A DNA stretch of 64,000 nucleotides, taken from JAWKWH01 sp963669415. Lineage in GTDB: Bacteria; Pseudomonadota; Alphaproteobacteria; Rhizobiales; Rhizobiaceae. Positions 36,550 to 45,490 of the stretch are shown here, one piece after another. The notes beneath the pieces are model-generated. The model saw only the letters and a program-made list of their open reading frames with translations, ran no database searches and was not told where the DNA came from. Location of the stretch: contig CAXXPS010000001.1 in assembly GCA_963669415.2 (NCBI GenBank), positions 806,001-870,000 of the forward strand, in the 5' to 3' direction. Numbering within the stretch: position 1 is the stretch's first letter; each line of letters starts with the position of its first letter. Made by a program: the position numbers and the translations under genes.

Positions 36550-37009
36550 GTTTATCACCGTCACCACTGTCGACGTTCAGGTCACCGGCATCGGTGTTTA
36601 CCCGGTTGCGGTCCAGGAAGTCCCGGATCAGGCGTTCGTCGCCGGCGTCCAGCCGATCGGCGGAGCCGGTCTGGTCACCGACATCGAGTAAATCCGCGAT
36701 CAGCCGGATAATAAGGGCGGCAGCCCTCGTGTCGCCCTTGATCGCCTTTGTTGCCATCGCCTTGAGAACAAGGCGCTGCTTGGAGACCTTCTTCCTCCGG
36801 CCCTTTTCCGCGACCTCGATGCGCTCGGCCATCTCCTCTGCAAGGTCGGTCTTGAGGTTTCGGTTTCCCTTGGCACGTCCTTTCGGATTGCCGGAGCGGC
36901 CCTTCTGGAAACGGGTATGCCGCGGTGGCTTGCCATAGCCGACTTCGTAGCCGTCATCGTTTTCATCGCGATCAAGCTGCCTGCGCGACCGGATACGCGG
37001 GATACTCAT
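36542..37009 (-). CDS. DUF5681-domain protein (small-terminase-like position)
   Basis: 155 aa. The N-terminal half carries YGKPPRHTRFQKGRSGNP, the DUF5681 hallmark, followed by a basic KGRAKGNRN stretch; the rest is helical with an acidic tail. DUF5681 genes routinely precede large terminase genes in proteobacterial prophages, and this one overlaps the terminase by 8 bp, so a DNA-recognition role as small terminase is likely but inferred from position. Confidence 0.82.
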   Translation of the reverse strand: MSIPRIRSRRQLDRDENDDGYEVGYGKPPRHTRFQKGRSGNPKGRAKGNRNLKTDLAEEMAERIEVAEKGRRKKVSKQRLVLKAMATKAIKGDTRAAALIIRLIADLLDVGDQTGSADRLDAGDERLIRDFLDRNRVNTDAGDLNVDSGDGDKHG

Positions 37010-37022
37010 GACGACACCGCCT

Positions 37023-38384
37023 TCATGCGCTCGCCTCCGGCACTGTCACCGTATCACCGCCCGTTCCGTGGGCCAGCCGAACGGCGTCATCCTTTGCATA
37101 AGCCTCCCAGCGGCGGATGATGCGGTCGCAGTAGACCGGATCAAGTTCGACCAGGTAACCGCGCCGGCCGGTCTTCTCGGCGGCGATCAGCGTAGAGCCG
37201 GAACCGCCGAAGACATCAAGGACGATGTCGCCTCTTGCCGAGACGTCCCTGATCGCGTCGGCGATCATCTCGACCGGCTTGACGGTAGGATGAAGACCAA
37301 GCTCCTCCATGCGGCCGGCCTTGAGCGTGTTCACACCCCTGTACTGCCACACATTGGTCCGGTAACGGCCGTGCTGACCAAGTTCAAACGTATTGATGTG
37401 TGGCGCGGTGCCGTGCTTCCAGGCAAAGACCAGTTCGTGGCGGGAGCGGTAGAAGGTGCCCATCCCGCCATTGTCCTTCACCCAGACGATCAGGTTCTTC
37501 AGTTCCGTGTAGACTGCCCGGCCTGCCTGCATCATCTCGCCCATGTGACGCCAGTCCATGCACTGGAAGTGAATGGCGCCATCTGTGGAGTGCGCAGCCA
37601 TATTGGCAAAGGCCCTTTGCAGGAAGGCGGTGAAGTCCTGCGACGACATCTCGCCTGAGGCAAAGGCGAATTCGCGGTGCTTCGTCTTGCCCAGGCCGCT
37701 GACGTGTCCGTCCACTTTCACATTGTAGGGTGGGTCACTGAAGACCATTGTCGCCTTCTCTCCATCCATAAGGAGAGACACAACGCTCTGATCGAGCGCA
37801 TCGCCACAGACCAGGCGGTGGCGGCCAAGCTGCCACACATCGCCCCGACAGCAGCGCACCGAACCCGGATCGAGTTCCGGCAGTGCATCATCACGCGGAT
37901 CACCTGGTTCCTGAGGCTCCACGCCCTCCACCAGGCTGTCGATCTCGGCGATCGAAAATCCCGTCACGCCAATGTCAAAGTCCAGATCCTCGTCATCAAG
38001 CAGTGCACCAAGTTCCTCGGCTAGCAGGTCTTCGTCCCAGCCTGCGTTCAATGCGAGCTTGTTGTCGGCAATCACATAGGCGCGCTTCTGCGCTTCCGTC
38101 ATCGATGACAGCTTCACGCATGGCACTTCATCCAAGCCCTGCAGCTTCGCTGCTTCCACACGGGCATGGCCGGCCTGGATCACGAGGGCATCGTCTATCA
38201 GCACCGGATTGGTAAAGCCGAACGCTGCTATACTGTCGGCAACCTGCCGCACCTGCTTTCTCGAACCCGTGCGCGCATTCTTCGGATTTGGACGGAGCAA
38301 TCGAACCGGAATGTACTCGATTCGCAAATCGGTCGACTGGCGTCCTGCTGCGACTTTTGCGTTTCTGCCCATGGCCGGCAACAA
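37023..38384 (-). CDS. ParB-domain/DNA (N4- or N6-) methyltransferase fusion
   Basis: 453 aa. Residues about 20-110 are a ParB/Sulfiredoxin-type nuclease-like domain (YIPVRLLRPNPKNARTGS, VIQAGHARVEAAKLQG). The methyltransferase part has motif IV DPPYNVKVDG near 235 before motif I FGGSGSTLIAAEKTGR near 400, the class-beta order. It probably methylates adenine or cytosine in DNA of the element, giving protection or packaging marks. No cognate restriction enzyme is adjacent. It ends 13 bp before the DUF5681 gene and is clearly co-transcribed. Confidence 0.9.
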   Translation of the reverse strand: MLPAMGRNAKVAAGRQSTDLRIEYIPVRLLRPNPKNARTGSRKQVRQVADSIAAFGFTNPVLIDDALVIQAGHARVEAAKLQGLDEVPCVKLSSMTEAQKRAYVIADNKLALNAGWDEDLLAEELGALLDDEDLDFDIGVTGFSIAEIDSLVEGVEPQEPGDPRDDALPELDPGSVRCCRGDVWQLGRHRLVCGDALDQSVVSLLMDGEKATMVFSDPPYNVKVDGHVSGLGKTKHREFAFASGEMSSQDFTAFLQRAFANMAAHSTDGAIHFQCMDWRHMGEMMQAGRAVYTELKNLIVWVKDNGGMGTFYRSRHELVFAWKHGTAPHINTFELGQHGRYRTNVWQYRGVNTLKAGRMEELGLHPTVKPVEMIADAIRDVSARGDIVLDVFGGSGSTLIAAEKTGRRGYLVELDPVYCDRIIRRWEAYAKDDAVRLAHGTGGDTVTVPEASA

Positions 38385-38434
38385 TGCATATCCGCGCCTA
38401 CCGAAAAACCTGTCTCAAAATCTTCGGACAGGGT

Positions 38435-39151
38435 TTAGTTTTTGCGCGGCCTGCCTGCAGGTCGCAGACCTTCCAGCAGGTAGTCGGGCAGTTTCAGCAA
38501 AGGCACTTTCCCAGTCGGAGGCCAGCCATCCTGGCGAACAGGCGGGCGCCAACCTTGCGGAACCGTGTAAATTTCGGCCGGCAATGGCGACGGCACACCG
38601 GCGCGCTTCTGCTTCCAGACCTGACCCCAATCGCGCAACACCTCGGCCTCGGCTATAAAACTCTGGTAGTCATGCCATGCCTTGTATCCAACTTCGGGCC
38701 TTGCCTCGAACCTGCCTTCGCGAATGGACCAGGCGCCCCAAAGATGCGCGACCGTCAAAAGCCGCTTCTTTGCGTTCATGAACATTGACCGGCTACCACC
38801 ACGAGGGCCGGTGGCCTTCTCAAGAATCTGCGCCGCTTTCTCCCACGAAGCAAGATGTGGGTGGCTCCAAGAAAGGGCGTAGTAACCCTTGATCAGGTCG
38901 CCAACCCAGACACCGTCTCGGCGCCTATGTTCCAGATCGTCAAGCGGCTCGCCGCCGTCCATGACTATCTTCTGCAGCGTCGTATTTGATGGTATGTATC
39001 TATCCTCTTCGGCAAGCCTGACCGGGCCTGAAAGAAAGCGGGCGGTAAAGGCGCGTGCCTTTCGAACTTCCGTCTCCGATTCACCCGGATAAAGCATGAC
39101 ACCAAAGGTCGCCGCGAAAGGCTCCGGGTGGTCGAATGGTAGCTGAAGCAT
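38435..39151 (-). CDS. Hypothetical protein at the head of the terminase cluster
   Basis: 238 aa, starting at an ATG behind AGAGGTCC. Mostly soluble, Trp- and Pro-rich (WKQKRAGVPSPLPAEIYTVP near residue 175), with no signal peptide or membrane segment. I do not recognise a fold. It lies 50 bp upstream of the methyltransferase on the same strand, so it is probably part of the same accessory unit. Confidence 0.7.
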   Translation of the reverse strand: MLQLPFDHPEPFAATFGVMLYPGESETEVRKARAFTARFLSGPVRLAEEDRYIPSNTTLQKIVMDGGEPLDDLEHRRRDGVWVGDLIKGYYALSWSHPHLASWEKAAQILEKATGPRGGSRSMFMNAKKRLLTVAHLWGAWSIREGRFEARPEVGYKAWHDYQSFIAEAEVLRDWGQVWKQKRAGVPSPLPAEIYTVPQGWRPPVRQDGWPPTGKVPLLKLPDYLLEGLRPAGRPRKN

Positions 39152-39686
39152 GATTGGACCTCTTTACCAGGTTCGAACGGATCAATGTTGATGTTTACAT
39201 ATAGGCAAATCTTGACCGGCGTGCCATAAAATCGCCAAAGCTGGTACTGTCCCCGCAACACCCCGCCGGCCTCACGCCGCCCGTCGATGCATTCCCTCAT
39301 CCCGTGATCAAATTCACTGCACTTGCGCAAAGATTCCCTGTTCTTACCTCCAGGGAATTCCCTCGCAGACCGCTGAATCAATGCGCGAATTCCTTGCATC
39401 AACCCCCTCAAACGCCGAAAACCCGCAAAATTCCCTGCAGATTCCCTGATGAACAGGGAAATCCAAACAGAGACCAGTTCGCAGATGACTACGCGCACCA
39501 CCATTCAGCTTTGCGCTTCCAAAATTATTGCTTTCGGGCGGGTTGCCCGTCTGCGGATCAGTAACGGTCCAATGTTAGTTGCAATATTTCTAATATGCAA
39601 TTTATGGTTGTTTTGTTATTTCGAATCGAATAATGTTCGCTCGGCTAGTCGTGACAGGATCCGCAAATATTGCGGGAGGACAACCG
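39152..39686. other. Intergenic region at the right edge of the terminase cluster
   Basis: 535 bp. It contains the TTCCCTG/CAGGGAA repeat group at 39333-39462 and the AT-rich promoter region of the exported protein at 39687. A longer minus-strand frame (38965-39504) overlaps the hypothetical gene and has no protein-like features. Confidence 0.5.
39333..39462. repeat. Cluster of ATTCCCTG / CAGGGAAT words
   Basis: Direct and inverted copies occur at 39333-39340, 39351-39358, 39356-39363 (partial), 39430-39437, 39441-39448 and 39454-39461, so pairs can fold into hairpins such as ATTCCCTGATGAACAGGGAA (39441-39460). Spacing is irregular, which excludes CRISPR. Confidence 0.6.
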
Positions 39687-40175
39687 ATGAAACCGAAAGC
39701 AACATTGAAGCTAGGCCTTGCGGGCCTGATGATCGTCTGCGGCGCGTCATTCGCTGTCAGCAGCGACAAGAACTACGCCACCCAACTTGAGCTCAAAAAC
39801 TGCGGTGTATACACGATCGATGTGATCAAACTTCAAAAACAGCCGGCCGGCGACAATCATTGGGAGCTCGTCAAAGAATTTTATACGGAAGGTCCCTACT
39901 TGAACAACGGACAGAGTTTTTGTGTTGATCTGTCCGGATGGGAGGAGTTCAAGCCTGGTGATAAAGCCCGGTTTAGAGCCGAAATCGGCATGGGTAGCAC
40001 CAAAAATTGCGATAGTACGAATTTCGGCGAGTCCAAAAAGGGCCGGCGCAAAATGGAAATGGCGGGGACAAGCCTCAACAATAATGGCTGCCGATCCAAA
40101 AGCTACAAATCAACACGGTCGGCGTCGCAGTGCAAACCCGGAGGGACTTATCACGATGAAGGACCGTGTTCATAA
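39687..40175 (+). CDS. Small exported Cys-containing protein of unknown function
   Basis: 162 aa from ATG 39687 with GGGAGGA upstream. MKPKATLKLGLAGLMIVCGA is a signal peptide with likely cleavage near residue 25. The mature protein has six Cys residues (ELKNCGVY, FCVDL, NCDST, NGCRS, SQCKP, GPCS) that could form disulfides, and a basic KKGRRK patch. I do not know the family. It is followed by a hairpin and then by the two tandem paralogous exported proteins on the same strand. Confidence 0.8.
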   Translation: MKPKATLKLGLAGLMIVCGASFAVSSDKNYATQLELKNCGVYTIDVIKLQKQPAGDNHWELVKEFYTEGPYLNNGQSFCVDLSGWEEFKPGDKARFRAEIGMGSTKNCDSTNFGESKKGRRKMEMAGTSLNNNGCRSKSYKSTRSASQCKPGGTYHDEGPCS

Positions 40176-40182
40176 CACGGTC
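40162..40182 (+). terminator. Hairpin at the end of the small exported-protein gene
   Basis: GACCGTGTT (40162-40170), loop CAT, AACACGGTC (40174-40182): a perfect 9-bp stem that includes the TAA stop. No U-tract follows, so it may protect or partly terminate the transcript before the next gene. Confidence 0.55.
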
Positions 40183-40250
40183 ATGGGCTGGCGCCCTGCA
40201 CGAAGGCGCCGGCGGCCACTGACAGGACAACTTAAGATCAGGGGGCGATT

Positions 40251-41099
40251 GTGCTGAGGGCCGACATAGCAAAACGTCCAATCAAAATACTTGCCATCGC
40301 GGCGTTGTGCTTGGGGTGGACCGGTTCGCAAGCCGCTGACCTTGATCAGTCGACAGTGCTTCCCGGGCAGACTATCGAGCGCAAACCCGCCGTTGACGGC
40401 ATCAACGGTTCCCTGTCGCTTGAAGTGGGGGCCGATGGGATCGATGTGGTGGGTGGCACAGGATCAGTCACGTTTCCACTAGGGCAGCAATTTGGCCTCC
40501 AGTTCGATGGGAGTGCAGCCAGTTTCGATAATGACATTGTCGGTGCTATTCCGGTTTTCCGCGGCGCAACGCATTTATTCTGGCGCGATCCGTCCATCGG
40601 CATGCTGGGACTATTTGGTGACTATTTCCATGTTGATCTTGGCCGAAGCTTTAACTTTTTTGCGGGCGGAATTGAAGGCGCATTGTATCTTGACCAATTC
40701 ACCGTTGATGGCCTCATCGGTCTTGATGGCGGAGACATTATAGATAGCGGTTTCCTCAGTCGCGTACGGTTAGCACATTATCCGAAAGAAAACCTGGCCA
40801 TTCACATCGGGCATGCCTATGGGCTCGACGAGCACCGTTTGCTCTATGGCGGTGAATGGAGTTTTGCCAGTCATGGCGGTGCTGCCTCGTCGATATTTGC
40901 AGAAGGCGAACTTGATGAAGGCGGAGACACATCAGTTCTGGCCGGGCTGCGGTTCTATTTTGGCCAGCGCGAAAAGACATTGATCCGCTGTCACCGCGAA
41001 GACGATCCTGCGGCACTGACAGCCTCTGCGAAAGATGAAAACTATGACTTCCTGGTCAAGTTCTTGCTGCTTGGCGGTGTGGGTGTCAGTGGCAATTAG
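40251..41099 (+). CDS. Exported beta-barrel-like protein, paralogue 1
   Basis: 282 aa from a GTG preceded by GGGGGCG. Signal peptide to SQAADLDQ near residue 28. The mature part begins with a PAVDGINGSL motif and is rich in alternating hydrophobic/aromatic strands (FGLQFDGS, THLFWRDPSIGMLGLFGDYF, LYLDQFTVDGLIG), consistent with a small outer-membrane barrel or beta-rich secreted protein. Its C-terminal region (LAGLRFYFGQREKTLIRCHREDDPAA) is nearly repeated in the next gene, which shares the whole architecture. The family is unknown to me. Confidence 0.8.
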   Translation: MLRADIAKRPIKILAIAALCLGWTGSQAADLDQSTVLPGQTIERKPAVDGINGSLSLEVGADGIDVVGGTGSVTFPLGQQFGLQFDGSAASFDNDIVGAIPVFRGATHLFWRDPSIGMLGLFGDYFHVDLGRSFNFFAGGIEGALYLDQFTVDGLIGLDGGDIIDSGFLSRVRLAHYPKENLAIHIGHAYGLDEHRLLYGGEWSFASHGGAASSIFAEGELDEGGDTSVLAGLRFYFGQREKTLIRCHREDDPAALTASAKDENYDFLVKFLLLGGVGVSGN

Positions 41100-41113
41100 C
41101 CGGAGGAGGGGAA

Positions 41114-41929
41114 ATGCCAAACCGAGCAGCGAAATTCATGCTGGCAGTGCTGCTGGCAATCGTCCAGAGCATCACCGTAGCTGCTGCAAGTGAACCCAGC
41201 CCGGCACCGGCGCCGCGTGAGCAATCGCTGCCCGCCGTTGACGGGATCAACGGCAAACTGGTTTTCGGAGGGGCTGTCGACGGGACGGATACCTATGCGG
41301 TTGGAGGAGCAATCGCAATTCCCTTGGGCCACGCGTTTGGACTTCAGATCGACGCCGGTGCAGGCGAGCTTGACAGTTACGAGTTTGGCGACATCCCTGT
41401 TTATCTTGGCGCAGCTCATTTGTTCTGGCGTGATCCGGCAACAGGATTGGTCGGCATTTACGGTGACTATGTGCATGTTGACTATGCCGGAGGTCTGAAG
41501 TTCTACACTGCTGCTGTCGAAGGCGGTCTTTACGTCGATCGCTTCACTGTCGACGGTCGTATTGGCGTCAAGGGTGGTGACGTTATCGACGCCGATTTTT
41601 TTGACCAGCTTAACCTGCTCTACTACCCGCTCGACGACCTTAACATCCGTATTGGACATTCCTACGCCTTTGAAAACCACAGTTTCCTCTATGGCGCAGA
41701 GTGGGCATTCGGCTCAGCAAACGGCGCGGCCACATCATTGTTTGTTGCTGGCAGGCTGGCAGAGGGTGGCAGTAGCAAGACCTTTGCAGGGCTGCGGCTC
41801 TACCTTGGACAAAGTGACAAGTCGCTAATCAGGCGTCACCGCGAGGACGATCCGGCCTCCGACATGACCTATGACTTTGACTATGACTCGGACATCAAAC
41901 TTATTCCGCCTCAAACCCTTGACCCGTAA
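41114..41929 (+). CDS. Exported beta-barrel-like protein, paralogue 2
   Basis: 271 aa, ATG behind GGAGGAGG, 14 bp after the previous stop. Signal peptide to VAAASEP near residue 25. It aligns with the preceding protein end to end: PAVDGINGKL, AAHLFWRDPATGLVGIYGDY, GLYVDRFTVDGRIGVKGGDVID, and FAGLRLYLGQSDKSLIRRHREDDPAS. The pair arose by tandem duplication and has diverged to roughly half identity by eye. Function unknown; an envelope location is likely. It converges on pgm with a gap of 36 bp. Confidence 0.8.
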   Translation: MPNRAAKFMLAVLLAIVQSITVAAASEPSPAPAPREQSLPAVDGINGKLVFGGAVDGTDTYAVGGAIAIPLGHAFGLQIDAGAGELDSYEFGDIPVYLGAAHLFWRDPATGLVGIYGDYVHVDYAGGLKFYTAAVEGGLYVDRFTVDGRIGVKGGDVIDADFFDQLNLLYYPLDDLNIRIGHSYAFENHSFLYGAEWAFGSANGAATSLFVAGRLAEGGSSKTFAGLRLYLGQSDKSLIRRHREDDPASDMTYDFDYDSDIKLIPPQTLDP

Positions 41930-41965
41930 ACGTCCGCCTGCTGCCGCGGGCCTGAGTGAATTGGC

Positions 41966-43597
41966 TCACGTGCGAACATCAGGTTGCTGGCGCCCGGTTC
42001 GTTGGCTGATCTGCGCGATCTGTTCGGCTGTATCGACGGCATTTTTAAGTGCTTCCTGCGCATCCAGGTCCATTTCCGCCGGGTCTGTTTGAAGCTGTTC
42101 GAGATAGACCCTCAATGTCGCGCCAACCGTTCCGGTGCCGGAAAGGCGAAACACGATCCTGGCACCACTGTCGAATCCTACGCAAATTCCCTGGTTTTCG
42201 GAGCGAGAACGGTCAACGGGATCGGTGTAAGCAAAGTCATCTGCCGAAGTAACAATGCCCGCCGGGAAATTCTGGCCAACCAAACCGCCCAGCTTGCCGC
42301 GCAGGTCGTCCATCAGCTGTCCGGCCACCTGCGCGTCAACGGCTTCATAATCGTGACGCGAATAGTAATTGCGCCCAAACCTGCGCCAGTGGTCGGTCAT
42401 GATGTCTCCGACCGATTGCCGGCGTGAGGCCAGAATGTTCAGCCACAGGAGCACCGCCCAAAGTCCGTCTTTTTCGCGAACGTGATCGGAACCGGTCCCG
42501 GCGCTTTCCTCGCCACAGAGAGTTGCGCGCCCTGCATCCAGCAAATTGCCGAAAAACTTCCACCCGGTGGGTGTTTCGAAGCAGTCGAACTCGAGTGCGG
42601 CGGCAACCCGGTCGACGGCCTGCGAGGTTGGCATGGAGCGTGCCACGCCGTTCAAACCACCAGAATATCCGGGCGCGAGATGGGCATTGGCCGCAAGAAC
42701 GGCCAGACTGTCGGATGGTGTGACATACACGCCGCGGCCGACGATCATGTTGCGGTCACCGTCACCGTCGGATGCCGCTCCGAAGTCCGGTGCATCGTCA
42801 GCCATCATGTGGTCGATCAGATCCTTGGCCCAAATCGGATTGGGATCCGGATGGCCACCGCCGAAATCGGGCAACGGTTCGGCATTGACGACGCTTCCCG
42901 CCGGCGCCCCGAGCCGTTCTTGAAGTATTGCCATCGCATAGGGACCGGTGATCGCATGCATTGCGTCAAAACGGATGCGGAATCCTGAAGAGAGCAGCGC
43001 AGAGATGGCGTCGAAATCGAACAGCTTCTCCATTAGCGCCACATAGTCGGCCACCGGATCAACGATCTCGATTTCCATGCTGCCAAGGCTGCAGGTGCCG
43101 GGCCGGGCCAGATCGATATCCTGGGTTTCGATGATTTCGTAGGAGGAAATCGAGGTGGTCGCCTGGTAAATCCGGTTGGTCACGGATTCCGGCGCCGGAC
43201 CGCCGTTCGCGGTGTTGAACTTTACGCCGAAATCTTCCTCGATTCCGCCGGGGTTGTGGCTGGCCGACAGAATAATCCCGCCATCGGTTTTTTTGAGCCG
43301 GATGAGATTGGATGCCGCGGGCGTCGACAATAGAGCGTTCGCACCAACGATGATTTTAGCGGCACCGCCGGCAGCGGCCATGCGGAGGATCACTTGAGCG
43401 GCACGGTCATTGTAGTACCGGCCGTCCCCGCCCAATACCAGCGTCTTGCCGTCGATGCCGCCAATTCCGTTCCAGATCGACTGGATGAAATTTTCCAGAA
43501 AGTGCCGCTCCATGAATGTCCGGGTTTTTTTCCGCAATCCCGACGTTCCCGGCTTCTGACCTTCGATGGGTGCGGTTTGAATTGTCAACTTTTCCAA
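41966..43597 (-). CDS. pgm: Phosphoglucomutase
   Basis: 543 aa from a TTG codon (AGGAG 7 bases upstream), 9 bp after the malQ stop. The phosphoserine motif ILSASHNPGGIEEDFGVKF is near residue 130, the metal loop SDGDGDRNMIVG near 290 and the sugar loop CGEESAGTGSDH near 365. It interconverts glucose-1-phosphate and glucose-6-phosphate, linking glycogen turnover to glycolysis. It is the last gene of the glycogen operon. Confidence 0.95.
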   Translation of the reverse strand: MEKLTIQTAPIEGQKPGTSGLRKKTRTFMERHFLENFIQSIWNGIGGIDGKTLVLGGDGRYYNDRAAQVILRMAAAGGAAKIIVGANALLSTPAASNLIRLKKTDGGIILSASHNPGGIEEDFGVKFNTANGGPAPESVTNRIYQATTSISSYEIIETQDIDLARPGTCSLGSMEIEIVDPVADYVALMEKLFDFDAISALLSSGFRIRFDAMHAITGPYAMAILQERLGAPAGSVVNAEPLPDFGGGHPDPNPIWAKDLIDHMMADDAPDFGAASDGDGDRNMIVGRGVYVTPSDSLAVLAANAHLAPGYSGGLNGVARSMPTSQAVDRVAAALEFDCFETPTGWKFFGNLLDAGRATLCGEESAGTGSDHVREKDGLWAVLLWLNILASRRQSVGDIMTDHWRRFGRNYYSRHDYEAVDAQVAGQLMDDLRGKLGGLVGQNFPAGIVTSADDFAYTDPVDRSRSENQGICVGFDSGARIVFRLSGTGTVGATLRVYLEQLQTDPAEMDLDAQEALKNAVDTAEQIAQISQRTGRQQPDVRT

Positions 43598-43606
43598 GTT
43601 TTGCTC

Positions 43607-45490
43607 CTATCGCCCGGCCTCAGCCATCAATTTTGCAGCGCTGGAGAGGCGTGGATCCTCCGCCAGATCAGCGATTCTCACCGGTAGCCGCCGGCGCCAG
43701 TTCGGATACTCATCAATGGTACCCGGCAGATTGGGTTGATGCTCCAGACCAAGGATATCCTCGATTTGCAGCGCAACCAACCGCGATCCCGTACAGCCGA
43801 GAAACCGGCACAGATGGCTGAAATCCGCACCTGACGTCAGCCGGTCAAATGCCTTGACGTCGGCGCGCCGCCCGGTCTGAGCCTGCTGGGTTTCGACAGC
43901 GGTCATGCGGCCGAGTTTCCCGTTCCAGTCAATGTCCGTCCCTTTCCGCCAGCCGGCCCAGGTGGGCAGGTCGTGGGTGGAAAACGAAGCAATTGAGGGC
44001 GGCTTGTACTGTTCAGGTTCAAGGAATGACCGGTCCGTGTTCCAATGGCGTTCGAACATAGCAACACGGCAACCCAAAACGCCTGACCTGGCAAGATCGG
44101 CGCGCAATCCTTTTGGCACATTGCCGAGATCTTCGCCGATGACCATGGCGCTGGCGCGATGGGCCTCGATCCGGGTGACTGCAAGCATTGCCTTGCGCGG
44201 CATTCTCACATAGGCGCCCGGCATACCGTCCGGCACCCAATAGGCCCGGTCGAAACCCAGAATATGGTCGATCCGCAGCAAACCGGCGTAGACCAGTTGC
44301 TTTCGAAGTGTCTCGGCGAAAGGGGTAAATGCGCTCTTTTCCAGTTGTTGCGGAATGATGGGAGCAAGGCCCCAGACCTGCCCGGACGACGAAAACGGGT
44401 CGGGCGGTGCACCAAGAGAAATATTGCTGGCGAACAATTCCCGGTCGGTCCATGTCTCGGCACCGTAAGGGTGGGTGCCGACAGCCAAATCAAGGTAAAG
44501 TCCGAGGCTCATTTTCGCTTTGCTCGCACTTTCAGCTGCAAAGCGAAGCTGGCTTTCGGCCATCATTTGCGCCCAGCTGTGGAAGCGAACTGCCTGCGAG
44601 TTTGCCTTTGCAAATTGCTCGACATCTGCCGAGTCCGCATTTCGAAGTTTTGCCGGCCAGTCTTTCCAGTAGGCGCCGTATTGCTCGCTGATCGCCTGAT
44701 GGATTGCGAAATTGCGCAGTGCGGAACCTTCCTTGGCGATGAACTTGTCCAGAGAAGCAGAATTGTTGTCAGCTTCAAATAGCCTGCGCAGGCTCGCCTT
44801 GTGAGCGCGGAGCGCAGTTGGATAGTCAATCAAGCCGAAATCTGACGGTGAGGGTTCTCCGGTGGTGATATGGGCGGTGTTGAATCGGCGGCGGCTTGAC
44901 GGTGAATAAGGGCTGATGGCAGCCGGATCTTCCGGAAATCCTGCATGTACGGGATTAATTCCGGCAAAGGCAGCCCCGTGTTTGCCGAGAACATCAGCGG
45001 CCTCGGCCAGGTCTGAATAATCGCCAACGCCACCCGGTTTAAGGCCGTAGAGCGGCAAAGTGATGCCCCAGCATCTGGGCGGCGGGGGCAATTTATCTGG
45101 TGCACAAAGGATCGTTGTTGGCATACCGTCGACTGTCAGCGAGTGGTAGCCGACCGGCAGGCCGCCCATGACGATCGCGCCGGTGGAGACCCCATCACGG
45201 GTCTCACCACTTTCAAGTGTCAGCCTCCATTCACATCCATGTGCGATATCGACATGGACCGGTTTTCCTGCATCAACCACCAACCACCAGGGAACTGCCA
45301 GGCGCGACTGTTCATCCTGCAAATCGTTCAGACGGGCTCTTGCATCATCCTCGCTGTCAGCGCCCATGCCCATTGCCGCGAGGATGGCCTGCCGCGTCTG
45401 TTTTGGCGCGGTTCGATTCATTCCGGCGCCGTCCTTGTATCGCCAGATGATGCCCGCCTGCGAACAGAGCCTGTCAAACGCACTTGTCAT
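43607..45490 (-). CDS. malQ: 4-alpha-glucanotransferase (amylomaltase)
   Basis: 627 aa from the ATG at 45490, coupled to the glgX stop by ATGA; the upstream extension inside glgX is discarded. GH77 features: RIDHILGFDRAYWVPDGM near residue 405 (catalytic Asp), GEDLGNVPKGLR near 450 (acid/base Glu) and FSTHDLPTWAGW near 515. It transfers maltodextrin segments and processes the short chains left by GlgX and GlgP. Confidence 0.93.
   Translation of the reverse strand: MTSAFDRLCSQAGIIWRYKDGAGMNRTAPKQTRQAILAAMGMGADSEDDARARLNDLQDEQSRLAVPWWLVVDAGKPVHVDIAHGCEWRLTLESGETRDGVSTGAIVMGGLPVGYHSLTVDGMPTTILCAPDKLPPPPRCWGITLPLYGLKPGGVGDYSDLAEAADVLGKHGAAFAGINPVHAGFPEDPAAISPYSPSSRRRFNTAHITTGEPSPSDFGLIDYPTALRAHKASLRRLFEADNNSASLDKFIAKEGSALRNFAIHQAISEQYGAYWKDWPAKLRNADSADVEQFAKANSQAVRFHSWAQMMAESQLRFAAESASKAKMSLGLYLDLAVGTHPYGAETWTDRELFASNISLGAPPDPFSSSGQVWGLAPIIPQQLEKSAFTPFAETLRKQLVYAGLLRIDHILGFDRAYWVPDGMPGAYVRMPRKAMLAVTRIEAHRASAMVIGEDLGNVPKGLRADLARSGVLGCRVAMFERHWNTDRSFLEPEQYKPPSIASFSTHDLPTWAGWRKGTDIDWNGKLGRMTAVETQQAQTGRRADVKAFDRLTSGADFSHLCRFLGCTGSRLVALQIEDILGLEHQPNLPGTIDEYPNWRRRLPVRIADLAEDPRLSSAAKLMAEAGR

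Noticed and set aside
34277..39151. Gene transfer agent cluster
   Set aside because: No portal, protease, capsid or tail genes follow the terminase, and the gene order differs from the known alphaproteobacterial agent.
39333..39462. Possible CRISPR array
   Set aside because: Repeat words are only 8 bp, irregularly spaced and in both orientations, with no cas genes in the window.
38965..39504. Minus-strand open frame of 179 codons overlapping the hypothetical gene
   Set aside because: Out of frame with the better-supported gene at 38435-39151 and not protein-like.
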